Of a stretch of 46,210 bases of DNA, positions 33,615 to 40,551 are shown piece by piece. A model generated the notes under the pieces. It saw only the letters and a program-made list of their open reading frames with translations, made no database searches and was not told the DNA's origin. This DNA is from an uncultured bacterium (lineage in GTDB: Bacteria > Cyanobacteriota > Vampirovibrionia > Gastranaerophilales > Gastranaerophilaceae), in assembly GCA_902791985.1 (NCBI GenBank), contig CADAYD010000013.1, positions 1 to 46,210 on the forward strand, given 5' to 3'. The position numbers were made by a program, and so were the translations under genes. Within the stretch, counting starts at the first letter, position 1. Each line of letters starts with the position of its first letter.

Positions 33615-34259
33615 TTATTTTACAGACATTGATAGTCTTTCATCAATCTTTCGGTCAATTTTATTTAACATATTTTTTAGTCTTGCATCTTTGTACGGCA
33701 AACTCATTTCTTCATCAATATTTTGCTTATATTTTTTGTATAAAGCGATTTCTCTATCTTTTATGTCACGTTTAATAAGTAAGCTGTTTTCTTCTTTTGT
33801 TCTTACTATAGAGCACTTTATTACATAACCTAAAATTGCCAGCACAAATATGCTCCAAATTGCCTTTTGCACAGGGAAACTTTCGCCAACGAGTGTACGC
33901 GTACCGTTGTTTGGCTGCATTAAAACAGATGCAGACTTAATATTTGCTGCAGAAATATAAATCTTTAATTTATTTAAACCTGCATTTTCAATTACTAAAT
34001 TATCTATGCTGGTATTGCCTTTATATAAAGCATTGATAGTATCAGTTGAACTGATTCCTGATAAATTTAATACAATTTCATTATCTGAAATAACTTTTTT
34101 GGTAACCTTTGATATTGAATCAGTATCAAGAATAATATTATAACTTCCGTTAGTTTTTTCTAAAGTTATTGTATGTAATTGGTTAGCATTTGCTTTGCAT
34201 AACGAACCTGTAAGCAATAAAGTTATTAAGAATCCGAGTATTAAAAATGTTCTTTTCAT
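33615..34259 (-). CDS. AMIN-domain-like membrane protein
   Basis: A signal peptide (MKRTFLILGF...CKANA) is followed by about 95 residues with alternating strands (ITLEKTNGSYNIILDTDS, EIVLNLSGISST, INALYKGNTSIDNLVIEN, NKLKIYISAANIKSASV). This matches the beta-rich AMIN layout seen at the N-terminus of AmiC and cyanobacterial PilQ/amidases, where it binds peptidoglycan. A transmembrane helix (AIWSIFVLAILGYVIKCSIV, about residues 133-152) leads to a basic, helical cytosolic tail with many charged residues. It has 214 residues, with GGGAGGTGAG just before the ATG. It may tie the cell wall to a cytosolic partner; AMIN identity is a resemblance only. Confidence 0.65.
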   Translation of the reverse strand: MKRTFLILGFLITLLLTGSLCKANANQLHTITLEKTNGSYNIILDTDSISKVTKKVISDNEIVLNLSGISSTDTINALYKGNTSIDNLVIENAGLNKLKIYISAANIKSASVLMQPNNGTRTLVGESFPVQKAIWSIFVLAILGYVIKCSIVRTKEENSLLIKRDIKDREIALYKKYKQNIDEEMSLPYKDARLKNMLNKIDRKIDERLSMSVK

Positions 34260-34349
34260 TTTCTCACCTCCCTAATCTCCACACTTATACTAAAGCTATT
34301 TATTATAAAGCACATCAATCCATAGGTTTAAATTTTTTCAATCTAAAAA

Positions 34350-34691
34350 TTAACCTATAGAAGAAAATCCGCCGCAATCACCACAGCTAAATCCACCGAA
34401 GTCACCGCCAAAAGAACAATCAGAGTAAGAAGCAACTTCGCTCATCCCTGACAAGGCCAGTGAATATTCGCTAACATAATTTGAATTTCCCATTGTATAA
34501 TCAGAATTGAAATATTGAGAATAATCAATATCAGCCTGAACAGAAAACATGTACATGTCATATTCGTTTGCGGCTAATAAACTCTTTGGTTGAGTGCTTC
34601 TTGCAAGAATTCCTGAATTTTCAATCGGATGATTTTTAATATTTGTGTTTTTGTGTGATTTTGAAGCCTTTTCACCAAATAATAGAATCAT
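34350..34691 (-). CDS. Small protein with Gly/Cys/Phe-rich C-terminus
   Basis: It has 113 residues. It starts MILLFGEKASKSHKN and has a central Tyr/Asn/Ser-rich part (DMYMFSVQADIDYSQYFNSDYTMGNSNYVSEYSLALSGM). It ends in a striking SDCSFGGDFGGFSCGDCGGFSSIG-like tail rich in Gly, Cys and Phe. The ribosome binding site AGGAG is seven bases upstream of the ATG, so it is a genuine gene. I recognise no family. The tail could be a metal-binding, disulfide or modified-peptide region; no modifying enzyme lies nearby. A separate observation is the FGEK near the N-terminus, similar to the FGAK motif. Confidence 0.7.
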   Translation of the reverse strand: MILLFGEKASKSHKNTNIKNHPIENSGILARSTQPKSLLAANEYDMYMFSVQADIDYSQYFNSDYTMGNSNYVSEYSLALSGMSEVASYSDCSFGGDFGGFSCGDCGGFSSIG

Positions 34692-34802
34692 AATATTCTC
34701 CTAATATCTCGTTTATTCTTACATTTATATAAAGTTTTCTAATTTGTTTAAATTTCAGCATGTATTATTTTTGTTACATTTTGTAATATATAGTGATTAA
34801 AA

Positions 34803-34832
34803 AAAAATCGGATGCATTTGCACCCGATTTTT
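34803..34832 (-). terminator. Terminator of the Spy-like/ECF operon
   Basis: AAAAATCGG with CCGATTTTT, and an inner TGC/GCA pair around ATTT. On the minus strand the hairpin ends in a long T run (A-run at 34799-34807 on plus). It is five bases after the Spy-like stop. Confidence 0.85.
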
Positions 34833-34836
34833 ATGT

Positions 34837-35403
34837 TTATTTTTCAAATTTCGGAGGTAAAATAGGTCTGGGTACAGGGTATACCGGTTTTTCACCCTCT
34901 TTAAATCCCAGTCCAAACATCCCAAATGGCGGTCTTGGCGGATGATTCATTTCAAAACGTTTACGGCCTTCGGCCTTCATTTTGGCAAGTTCCTCTTTTT
35001 GCTCTTTTGTTAATATTTTTTCAAATTCCTTACTGTTTTGCTTTCTGATTTCTTTCGCTTTAGAATCAAGCTTTTTCATTTCTTCAAATTTCTTATCGAT
35101 TTGCTGCTGTTTTGCGGATTCTTCTAAATCAGATTTTTTTATTTGACCAATTTCTTTTCTTAATTCTGCCATTTTTTTCATGATAGGTTTCATTTGTTCC
35201 GCACCTTTTTGATGGATTTTTTGTGCTTTTTCTTTTTGCTTTTCGGTCAAATTTAGTCGTTTTTCAAAATCTTGTCTTATTTTTTGCTTTTCGGGCATCT
35301 GTTTCTTTGCCGGACAATCCGCACATTCTGCTGCAATTGTCTGATTTACGCCTACCAATCCGAGCGTAAGAGTCAGGATTAAAATAGAAAGTATTTTTTT
35401 CAT
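34837..35403 (-). CDS. Spy/CpxP-like periplasmic protein
   Basis: A signal peptide (MKKILSILILTLTLGL...TIAA) is followed by a Cys pair (CADC, near residues 27-30). Next comes a mostly helical, Lys/Glu/Met-rich domain with LNLTEKQKEKAQKI and ILTKEQKEELAKM, the LTxxQ repeats that define Spy/CpxP/CnrX proteins. It has a Pro-rich tail. These proteins act as periplasmic chaperones or as metal/misfolding sensors. Position after an ECF sigma and its anti-sigma fits a CnrX-type sensor or an envelope-stress target. The start is ATG 35403 (AAGGAG nearby); the frame opens 18 codons further up, overlapping the ECF gene end. Confidence 0.85.
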   Translation of the reverse strand: MKKILSILILTLTLGLVGVNQTIAAECADCPAKKQMPEKQKIRQDFEKRLNLTEKQKEKAQKIHQKGAEQMKPIMKKMAELRKEIGQIKKSDLEESAKQQQIDKKFEEMKKLDSKAKEIRKQNSKEFEKILTKEQKEELAKMKAEGRKRFEMNHPPRPPFGMFGLGFKEGEKPVYPVPRPILPPKFEK

Positions 35404-35413
35404 AATGTTCTCC

Positions 35414-35911
35414 TTATAGTAGATGTTGTAATTTTTCTGCGAGTTCTTTCTTTGCATTAAATATTCTTGATTTTACTGTACCTATAGGACATTTCAGTTT
35501 TTGTGCACATTCTTCATATGAATATCCGTCTATTTCCGTCATAATTATCACTTGTTTAAATTTTGGTTTTAGTGAATCTATAGCATTGATTATTTGTCTT
35601 TTTCTTTCGAGATTTATAATATTATCTTCCGGAGATAATTTTCTATCCTTTATATCATTAAGAGTGTTTTCATCTGAATCAGATTTCACTGAGGTTTTGT
35701 AATATTTTGACTTTAGGTAATCAAGCGAAGTATTTTTTGTAATCATTGAAATCCAGCTCTTTAGAGAGCCTTTTTCTTCATAATTATCAGATTTTTTCCA
35801 AATTTTTAAATATACTTCCTGCTCAATATCTTCATTATCTTCTCTGGTAATTAACCTGATAATATTTTTTATATTATTTTTGTTGTCATTAATAATTTTG
35901 TTGAAATCCAT
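35414..35911 (-). CDS. ECF sigma factor
   Basis: It has 165 residues. Region 2 has EDNEDIEQEVYLKIWKKSDNYEEKGSLKSWISMITKNTSLDYL. The linker is acidic. Region 4 has SLKPKFKQVIIMTEIDGYSYEECAQKLKCPIGTVKSRIFNAKKEL. This is the two-domain architecture of extracytoplasmic-function factors. The anti-sigma gene ends with TAG immediately before its ATG, so translation is coupled and sigma is made after its inhibitor; the more common order puts sigma first. The target is probably its own operon and the Spy-like gene. Confidence 0.93.
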   Translation of the reverse strand: MDFNKIINDNKNNIKNIIRLITREDNEDIEQEVYLKIWKKSDNYEEKGSLKSWISMITKNTSLDYLKSKYYKTSVKSDSDENTLNDIKDRKLSPEDNIINLERKRQIINAIDSLKPKFKQVIIMTEIDGYSYEECAQKLKCPIGTVKSRIFNAKKELAEKLQHLL

Positions 35912-36259
35912 CTACTCTACCATTATAAGTCCGTACGAATCAACAGGGAAGCCTAAATCCTCAGCACTCAAGGTTGTCCCGTATTTTATAGTATCTGAAA
36001 TGTCGGTATTGGTGCTCATAATACCGGTTGCAGTCCCTAAAAATGCAAATAATAATAATATTGAACAAGCAATTTTAAGTATTTTCTTATCGCTACGTTT
36101 CTTTCTGTAATGAGGTTTAACTTCCTGAATAAGCGATGATATTTTTTGCATTTTTTCGTACTGTTCTCTGCAATCTGCACAAGTTTCAATATGCTTTTGT
36201 AAGTCTTCTTCGCTTCCAAAAGTAAATAATGCTTCATATTTGGTACATTTTTCACTCAT
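35912..36259 (-). CDS. Anti-sigma factor with zinc-finger (ZAS) motif
   Basis: It has 115 residues. The N-terminal cytosolic part holds His23-x3-Cys27-x2-Cys30 (HIETCADC), the zinc-binding anti-sigma signature that masks the sigma factor. A single transmembrane helix (KIACSILLLFAFLGTATGIM) places ~30 residues (TDISDTIKYG...) outside. It would hold the ECF factor at the membrane until an envelope signal releases it. First gene of a three-gene operon. Its extracytoplasmic part is short, so the sensing domain may be the Spy-like protein. Confidence 0.85.
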   Translation of the reverse strand: MSEKCTKYEALFTFGSEEDLQKHIETCADCREQYEKMQKISSLIQEVKPHYRKKRSDKKILKIACSILLLFAFLGTATGIMSTNTDISDTIKYGTTLSAEDLGFPVDSYGLIMVE

Positions 36260-36422
36260 AATTTTATCCTTTACATGATTATAACGATTTCAAAATAAAA
36301 ATGTTCATTTTCTATAATTTTTTGTAAATTTATATGTAGAAATCTGCTTTTTTTATCAAAAAATATTTTGTTTTGACTTTTATTTTGATATATTAGGTAA
36401 AAACAAAGGAACAGGAAACAGA

Positions 36423-37286
36423 ATGTTAAATTCTATAAAAATGACGGAAGATAAACAAAAGTCAGGCAGACTTTATGTTTCCGATCCAAGTCAAAAGCTA
36501 TCTCATATTGAAATCCGTTTAAAAAGTATATTTGAAAGCGAACTAAAATCAAAAGATTCGATTTTGGTCAGTTATAAACCTGAAATAATACATAAATTAG
36601 CTAATTACATATCAGGGAATATCTCCAGACCTGCATCAATCGGTATAGCGGGTGAAACTGCAAGCGGGAAATCAACTATTACTCTGGATATAATTGATAC
36701 GATAAATGATTTTGCACAATATTATAATTTAAAGAATATTATAACTCGTGTCAATACAGATGATTATTACTATGATCGTTCAGATATGGTAAAAGCAGCA
36801 GGAAGTTTTGCGCAATTTGCAAAAAATTATGATTTAGATATCCCTGATGCTTTAGAATTGGAACTTATGTGTACGCATATAAAGGAATTATTATCAGGCA
36901 ACACAGTTTATCTTCCTAAGTACGATATGTCAGGTACCGCGATCAGGTATGATAATTACACAAAGGCTGAGCCGTCTAAAATAATAATTTCGGAGGGCCT
37001 ATTCACCTTAACAGAAAAAATTAAAAGTGCGTTCGACTTTAAAATATATGTTGATGTAAGACACCATGTCCAAAAAGAGAGATTCTTTGTAAGAGCAGAA
37101 GAACGCCATTTAGGCAACAGTGCTCATAAAATTTATAGTAATGCATCCAAAAAGGCCGATATATATATAAGACCCTGCAAAATTGATGCTGATATTGTTT
37201 TATCCGGAGAAGCAATTAGAATAAAATATAAGAATTTTTTAAACAAAATAATTGATATTATCAAAGAAGAATACTTTGTTCAATAA
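36423..37286 (+). CDS. Uridine kinase/phosphoribulokinase family protein
   Basis: P-loop kinase family. Walker A GIAGETASGKSTITLDIIDTI is followed by TRVNTDDYYYDR (the uridine-kinase metal/nucleoside region) and DIPDALELELM, then YLPKYDMSGTAIR, KIIISEGLFTL and ERFFVRAEERHL. An N-terminal ~70-residue extension precedes the kinase core, so at 287 residues it is longer than Udk (~210). Whether it phosphorylates uridine, cytidine or another substrate is not clear. AGGAA lies about six bases before the ATG. It stands alone between the divergent ECF operon and the flagellar operon. Confidence 0.82.
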   Translation: MLNSIKMTEDKQKSGRLYVSDPSQKLSHIEIRLKSIFESELKSKDSILVSYKPEIIHKLANYISGNISRPASIGIAGETASGKSTITLDIIDTINDFAQYYNLKNIITRVNTDDYYYDRSDMVKAAGSFAQFAKNYDLDIPDALELELMCTHIKELLSGNTVYLPKYDMSGTAIRYDNYTKAEPSKIIISEGLFTLTEKIKSAFDFKIYVDVRHHVQKERFFVRAEERHLGNSAHKIYSNASKKADIYIRPCKIDADIVLSGEAIRIKYKNFLNKIIDIIKEEYFVQ

Positions 37287-37290
37287 AATA

Positions 37291-37318
37291 TTGACTTTTT
37301 ATTTAAAATTATTAAATA
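37291..37318 (+). promoter_or_regulatory. Possible promoter of the flagellar operon
   Basis: TTGACT (37291-37296), a 16-base spacer, then TAAATA (37313-37318), giving a start near 37325 about 60 bases before fliJ. A sigma-28-type flagellar promoter is not seen. Confidence 0.4.
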
Positions 37319-37385
37319 TCTCATACGTTTAGATGTTTATTGCATCTTTAAAATCATACATAATATGGTAGAAAGAGTAGTAGAC

Positions 37386-37829
37386 ATGCCATTTCGTTAC
37401 AGATTGCAGAAAATTTTGAACTATAGAGAAAATCAAAGAGAAGAACAAAGATTAAGAGTTCAAAAGGCACAAGCGGCAGTTAACGAAGCAGAAAACAACA
37501 TTAAAAAGAATGATCAGGCAATTGCTGATACAAAAAATGGCATGCGTACAGCAGATCCATCTCTTTATGACTATTATGACAAATACCTGAAGCATTTATA
37601 TGAAGAAGCAGAAAGGTTGGAACAGATAAGGCAAGAACTTCAAAAAATATTGGAAGAAGAAATTGTAAAACTGGTAAAATGTGAACAAAATGTCAAAGTA
37701 TTAGAAAAACACAAGGATAAAAATAAAGAGATATATTTAGAAGAAGAAAAAGCTCAAGAACTAAAAAATTTCTCTGAAATTGGTATAACAAGATTTTATA
37801 GAAATAAACAAGAAAACGCACAACAATAA
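37386..37829 (+). CDS. fliJ: Flagellar FliJ-like protein
   Basis: FliJ is the coiled-coil stalk of the flagellar type III export ATPase, coupling FliI to the export gate. It starts MPFRYRLQKILNYRENQRE, the family's N-terminal signature, followed by a continuous Glu/Lys/Gln-rich coiled coil over ~140 residues. A 'FYRNK' near the end fits as well. The start is ATG 37386 from that signature; the frame opens at 37365 with seven less likely residues. The fliK-like gene starts 16 bases after the stop, matching the common fliJ-fliK order. Confidence 0.82.
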   Translation: MPFRYRLQKILNYRENQREEQRLRVQKAQAAVNEAENNIKKNDQAIADTKNGMRTADPSLYDYYDKYLKHLYEEAERLEQIRQELQKILEEEIVKLVKCEQNVKVLEKHKDKNKEIYLEEEKAQELKNFSEIGITRFYRNKQENAQQ

Positions 37830-37845
37830 AGAAAAGGTAGAAATT

Positions 37846-38715
37846 ATGGGTATAGAGGCATCACCAGCAGCAATATCAGCATCGGCAACGGCACAAGCGG
37901 CGCCATCGACAACATCTTCATCAAAAGTTTCATCTTCTGATAAATCTTTTAAAGACGAAATGTCTAAGGTTTCAAAATCAGAAACAAAAAATGAAACAAA
38001 ATCTGAGGATAAAGATACAAAAAATTTGAAAAGTGAAAAAAAATCCGATACTGATAATAAGTCATCTTCTGTTAATGAAGATAAGAATACTATGCATTTA
38101 ACAGAAAATAGAGATAAAAACGTATCTCAAGATACTATGTTAAATGGACAATTTTCAATAAATGACGCAAATTTTATGTTATCGAATGATATTGCCCAAA
38201 TGATTGAAAATGTTGAGGCCACTGGGGAAGTTAATATTAAAAATTGGTCATTCGGATTTGGAGAAAATGATGCTAAATCGTCGTTAAAAATGAATGAATC
38301 AGATGCGGATTTCTTCATTAATCTGACACAAAATGACAATATTAATTTGCAAACTGTAACCGCTCAAGCACAAACAATGTTAAATAATGGTGCACAAATT
38401 TCGGATGTAAAGCAAAATGTCAGAATTTCACAAGCATTACTAAATGCTTTAAGTGAAGCGAGAGAAAATAACCAGCCACTAAGAATTGATTTCGACCAAA
38501 ATATATCTGTAATACTTAGAGTTGGTAGAGATGGGGCTATATCAGCACATTTTATCCCCGGAGATAAGGCTGTAGAACAATATCTGAGAAATAATCTTGA
38601 AACACTAAAATCAACTTTAGATGAACAAGAGTTACCTTATAGCGAACTTTCGTACTCTAATGCATCAAAAGAACAAAATCAAAGAAGACGAGAAGAAAAA
38701 CGACAAGGAGAATAA
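37846..38715 (+). CDS. fliK: Flagellar hook-length control protein FliK-like
   Basis: It has 289 residues. The N-terminal half is very Ser/Lys/Asp/Thr-rich and disordered, as in FliK rulers. The C-terminal ~110 residues contain ALSEARENNQPLRIDFDQNISVILRVGRDGAISAHFIPGDKAVEQYLRNNLETLKSTL. This is the FliK C-domain plan in which the switch of export substrate is signalled (compare L-x-P-x-x-LG-x-v-x-V and LR-x-x-L-x-x-L). Its place between fliJ and a hook/rod gene supports the call. AAAGG precedes the ATG. The hook protein gene starts three bases later. Confidence 0.75.
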   Translation: MGIEASPAAISASATAQAAPSTTSSSKVSSSDKSFKDEMSKVSKSETKNETKSEDKDTKNLKSEKKSDTDNKSSSVNEDKNTMHLTENRDKNVSQDTMLNGQFSINDANFMLSNDIAQMIENVEATGEVNIKNWSFGFGENDAKSSLKMNESDADFFINLTQNDNINLQTVTAQAQTMLNNGAQISDVKQNVRISQALLNALSEARENNQPLRIDFDQNISVILRVGRDGAISAHFIPGDKAVEQYLRNNLETLKSTLDEQELPYSELSYSNASKEQNQRRREEKRQGE

Positions 38716-38718
38716 TAT

Positions 38719-39558
38719 ATGAATGATGCTTTTATTACGGCATTAAATACCCAATACGCTACCGTTAACTGGATTGATGTTTTGTCAGAAAATATGACAA
38801 ATACATATACTCCTGGATATCGGGAAAAACAGGTTAATTTTAAGACCTTTTTAAACGGTGCGATTGTTGATGATTTTGAAAAAAATAACGGACAAGGTAA
38901 ATCAACTCCTGGTACTTCAAAAAATAACTTGTTTATTGAAGGTAAAGGGTATTTTCTGACTAAAACAGCGGAAGGCAAAAGTGTTTATACCCGTCTTGGC
39001 GATTTTGATTTTGATGGTCAAGGTATTTACCGTTCGAAAAATGGTAACACTGTTCAAGGCTATATTTTGAACGACAAAGGTGAAATTATGCAAGGTACTC
39101 GTTCAATCAGCTCTGATTTATATCAAGAAACAGCAATGAAGGGTGGAGCACTTGATATTCCGACCACAACAATAAAGATGTGGATTGACCCTAATAACGG
39201 TAAATATCTCGGTAAATATGATGAATATGAGATTAAAAATGATGGAACAATAGTAGGTAAAGCTGAAAGCGGTAAAAAAGTTGTTCCATTATACAAAATT
39301 ACAACCCGCAACTTTCATAATTGTTCCGGATTATACGAATATAAAGACGGATTATTCCTTGAAACAGAAGAATCAGGCAAACCTGTTCTCGGAGTTGGGG
39401 AAATTCGTTCCGGCTTACTGGAATTGTCAAATGCTGATTTAAAAGCTAACATATCGTATTATCAAATGGCAAAACAACAAATGGAAGTTGTTAATAAAAT
39501 TATTTCATCTAATAAAGATTTATTACAACAAGCATTACAGCTTGTCGGAGGTTCGTAA
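38719..39558 (+). CDS. Flagellar hook/basal-body rod protein (FlgE/FlgF/FlgG family)
   Basis: It has 279 residues. The N-terminus (ITALNTQYATVNWIDVLSENMTNTYTPGYREKQVNFKTF) is a variant of the rod/hook N-terminal helix with 'NxxNxxTPGY'. FIEGKGYFLTKTAEGKSVYTRLGDFDFDGQGIYRSKNGNTVQGY is the conserved central segment (G-x-GFF-x-v, YTR-x-G-F). The C-terminal helix LLELSNADLKANISYYQMAKQQMEVVNKIISSNKDLLQQALQL completes the D0 coiled coil. The length fits FlgG or a small FlgE. A rod or hook role cannot be decided from sequence. Only this segment of the flagellar operon is visible. Confidence 0.88.
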   Translation: MNDAFITALNTQYATVNWIDVLSENMTNTYTPGYREKQVNFKTFLNGAIVDDFEKNNGQGKSTPGTSKNNLFIEGKGYFLTKTAEGKSVYTRLGDFDFDGQGIYRSKNGNTVQGYILNDKGEIMQGTRSISSDLYQETAMKGGALDIPTTTIKMWIDPNNGKYLGKYDEYEIKNDGTIVGKAESGKKVVPLYKITTRNFHNCSGLYEYKDGLFLETEESGKPVLGVGEIRSGLLELSNADLKANISYYQMAKQQMEVVNKIISSNKDLLQQALQLVGGS

Positions 39559-39595
39559 GTTTAAAGTTTTTTTACACAGTATTAAACTCCATTAC

Positions 39596-39619
39596 AAGAG
39601 GCATATATGCCTCTTTTTT
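39596..39619 (+). terminator. Intrinsic terminator of the flagellar operon
   Basis: AAGAGGC/GCCTCTT with an ATATAT loop, running into TTTTTT (39614-39619). Confidence 0.9.
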
Positions 39620-39620
39620 A

Positions 39621-39653
39621 TTACCTATTTACAATTTTGCAGTAAATAGGTAA
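39621..39653. promoter_or_regulatory. Operator-like perfect palindrome over the rpiB promoter
   Basis: TTACCTATTTAC (39621-39632) and GTAAATAGGTAA (39642-39653) are a perfect 12-bp inverted repeat around a nine-base spacer. It covers the -35 and reaches the -10, the classical position for a repressor site. No regulator is encoded next to it. Confidence 0.7.
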
Positions 39654-39656
39654 AAT
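39628..39656 (+). promoter_or_regulatory. Sigma-70-type promoter of rpiB-rsfS
   Basis: TTTACA (39628-39633), a 17-base spacer, TAAAAT (39651-39656). Predicted start is near 39663, with AAGGAG at 39677-39682 and ATG at 39689. Confidence 0.7.
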
Positions 39657-39688
39657 ATATATGTAGTTTATCTAATAAGGAGTTATGA

Positions 39689-40123
39689 ATGGATAACGTA
39701 AAAGTTGTAATAGGATGTGATCATGCAGGCTTGCATTACAAAGAAACAATTATGGATTATTTAAAATACAGGGGAATAGAATTTGAAGATATGGGTACTT
39801 ATACCCCTGAATCTTGCGATTATCCTGATATTGCAAGAAAAGTTTGTGAAAAAATAATTCATAATGAGGCTGACAGAGGTATACTTATTTGCGGAACAGG
39901 AATTGGCATGTCAATTGTCGCTAATAAGGTTTATGGTATTAGAGCAGCATTGTGTGGTGACACATATAGTGCTCGTGTATCAAGAGCACATAACAAAGCA
40001 AATGTTTTGTGTCTTGGTTCAAGAGTAATAGGTGAACATTTAGCGCTGGACATTGTTGATGTATGGTTAAAAACCCCATTTGAAGGCGGTCGCCATAAAA
40101 AACGTGTTGATATGATTGAGTAG
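39689..40123 (+). CDS. rpiB: Ribose-5-phosphate isomerase B (RpiB)
   Basis: Interconverts ribose-5-phosphate and ribulose-5-phosphate in the pentose phosphate pathway; works alongside the transketolase in this window. Motifs: VIGCDHAGLHYKETI with the catalytic-site Asp/His pair, FEDMGTYTPESCDYPD, GILICGTGIGMSIVANKVYGIRAALCGDTYSARVSRAHNKANVLCLGSRVIG. The Cys in LICGTGIG is the active-site base, marking it as RpiB rather than a galactose isomerase. It has 144 residues. The rsfS start lies just past the stop (TTG with AGAGG inside the stop region), so the pair is coupled. Confidence 0.95.
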   Translation: MDNVKVVIGCDHAGLHYKETIMDYLKYRGIEFEDMGTYTPESCDYPDIARKVCEKIIHNEADRGILICGTGIGMSIVANKVYGIRAALCGDTYSARVSRAHNKANVLCLGSRVIGEHLALDIVDVWLKTPFEGGRHKKRVDMIE

Positions 40124-40133
40124 AGGTAGTTCA

Positions 40134-40532
40134 TTGGATAAAGAGATTGTATCGCACAAATTGGCTTGCGTAATCGCACAAATTTTAGATGATAAATTAG
40201 CAAAAGATATTACAATATTGAATATAAGCCACGTATCATCTCTTGCTGATTATTTTGTTATTGCCTCCGGAGATTCAACTCCGCAAGTAAAAGCGCTTAT
40301 GGAAACCGTAAAAGATAAGGTAAAAAAACATTTCACAAGGTTACCGCTCCGCAATGAAAATGATCAGAAAAATCGCTGGAATTTGCTTGATTATGGCGAT
40401 GTCGTTGTCCACATTCTCCATAAAGAAGAACGTGAAAATTATGCGCTCGAAAAATTCTGGAGTCATGCTTTTAGTATAACCGAAGAAGAATGGCGCAAAG
40501 AAGCCGCTGAGTACAGTGAATATACAAAGTAA
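40134..40532 (+). CDS. rsfS: Ribosomal silencing factor RsfS
   Basis: Binds L14 of the large subunit and blocks joining with the small subunit during nutrient limitation. Family pattern: DDKLAKDITILNISHVSSLADYFVIASGDSTPQVKALMETV, then RNENDQKNRWNLLDYGDVVVHILHKEERENYALEKFW. It has 132 residues. The start is TTG 40134 with AGAGG (40122-40126) seven bases before; an upstream TTG-type extension at 40116 lies inside rpiB and is less likely. Confidence 0.93.
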   Translation: MDKEIVSHKLACVIAQILDDKLAKDITILNISHVSSLADYFVIASGDSTPQVKALMETVKDKVKKHFTRLPLRNENDQKNRWNLLDYGDVVVHILHKEERENYALEKFWSHAFSITEEEWRKEAAEYSEYTK

Positions 40533-40551
40533 TTTTATTTATAAATTTACA

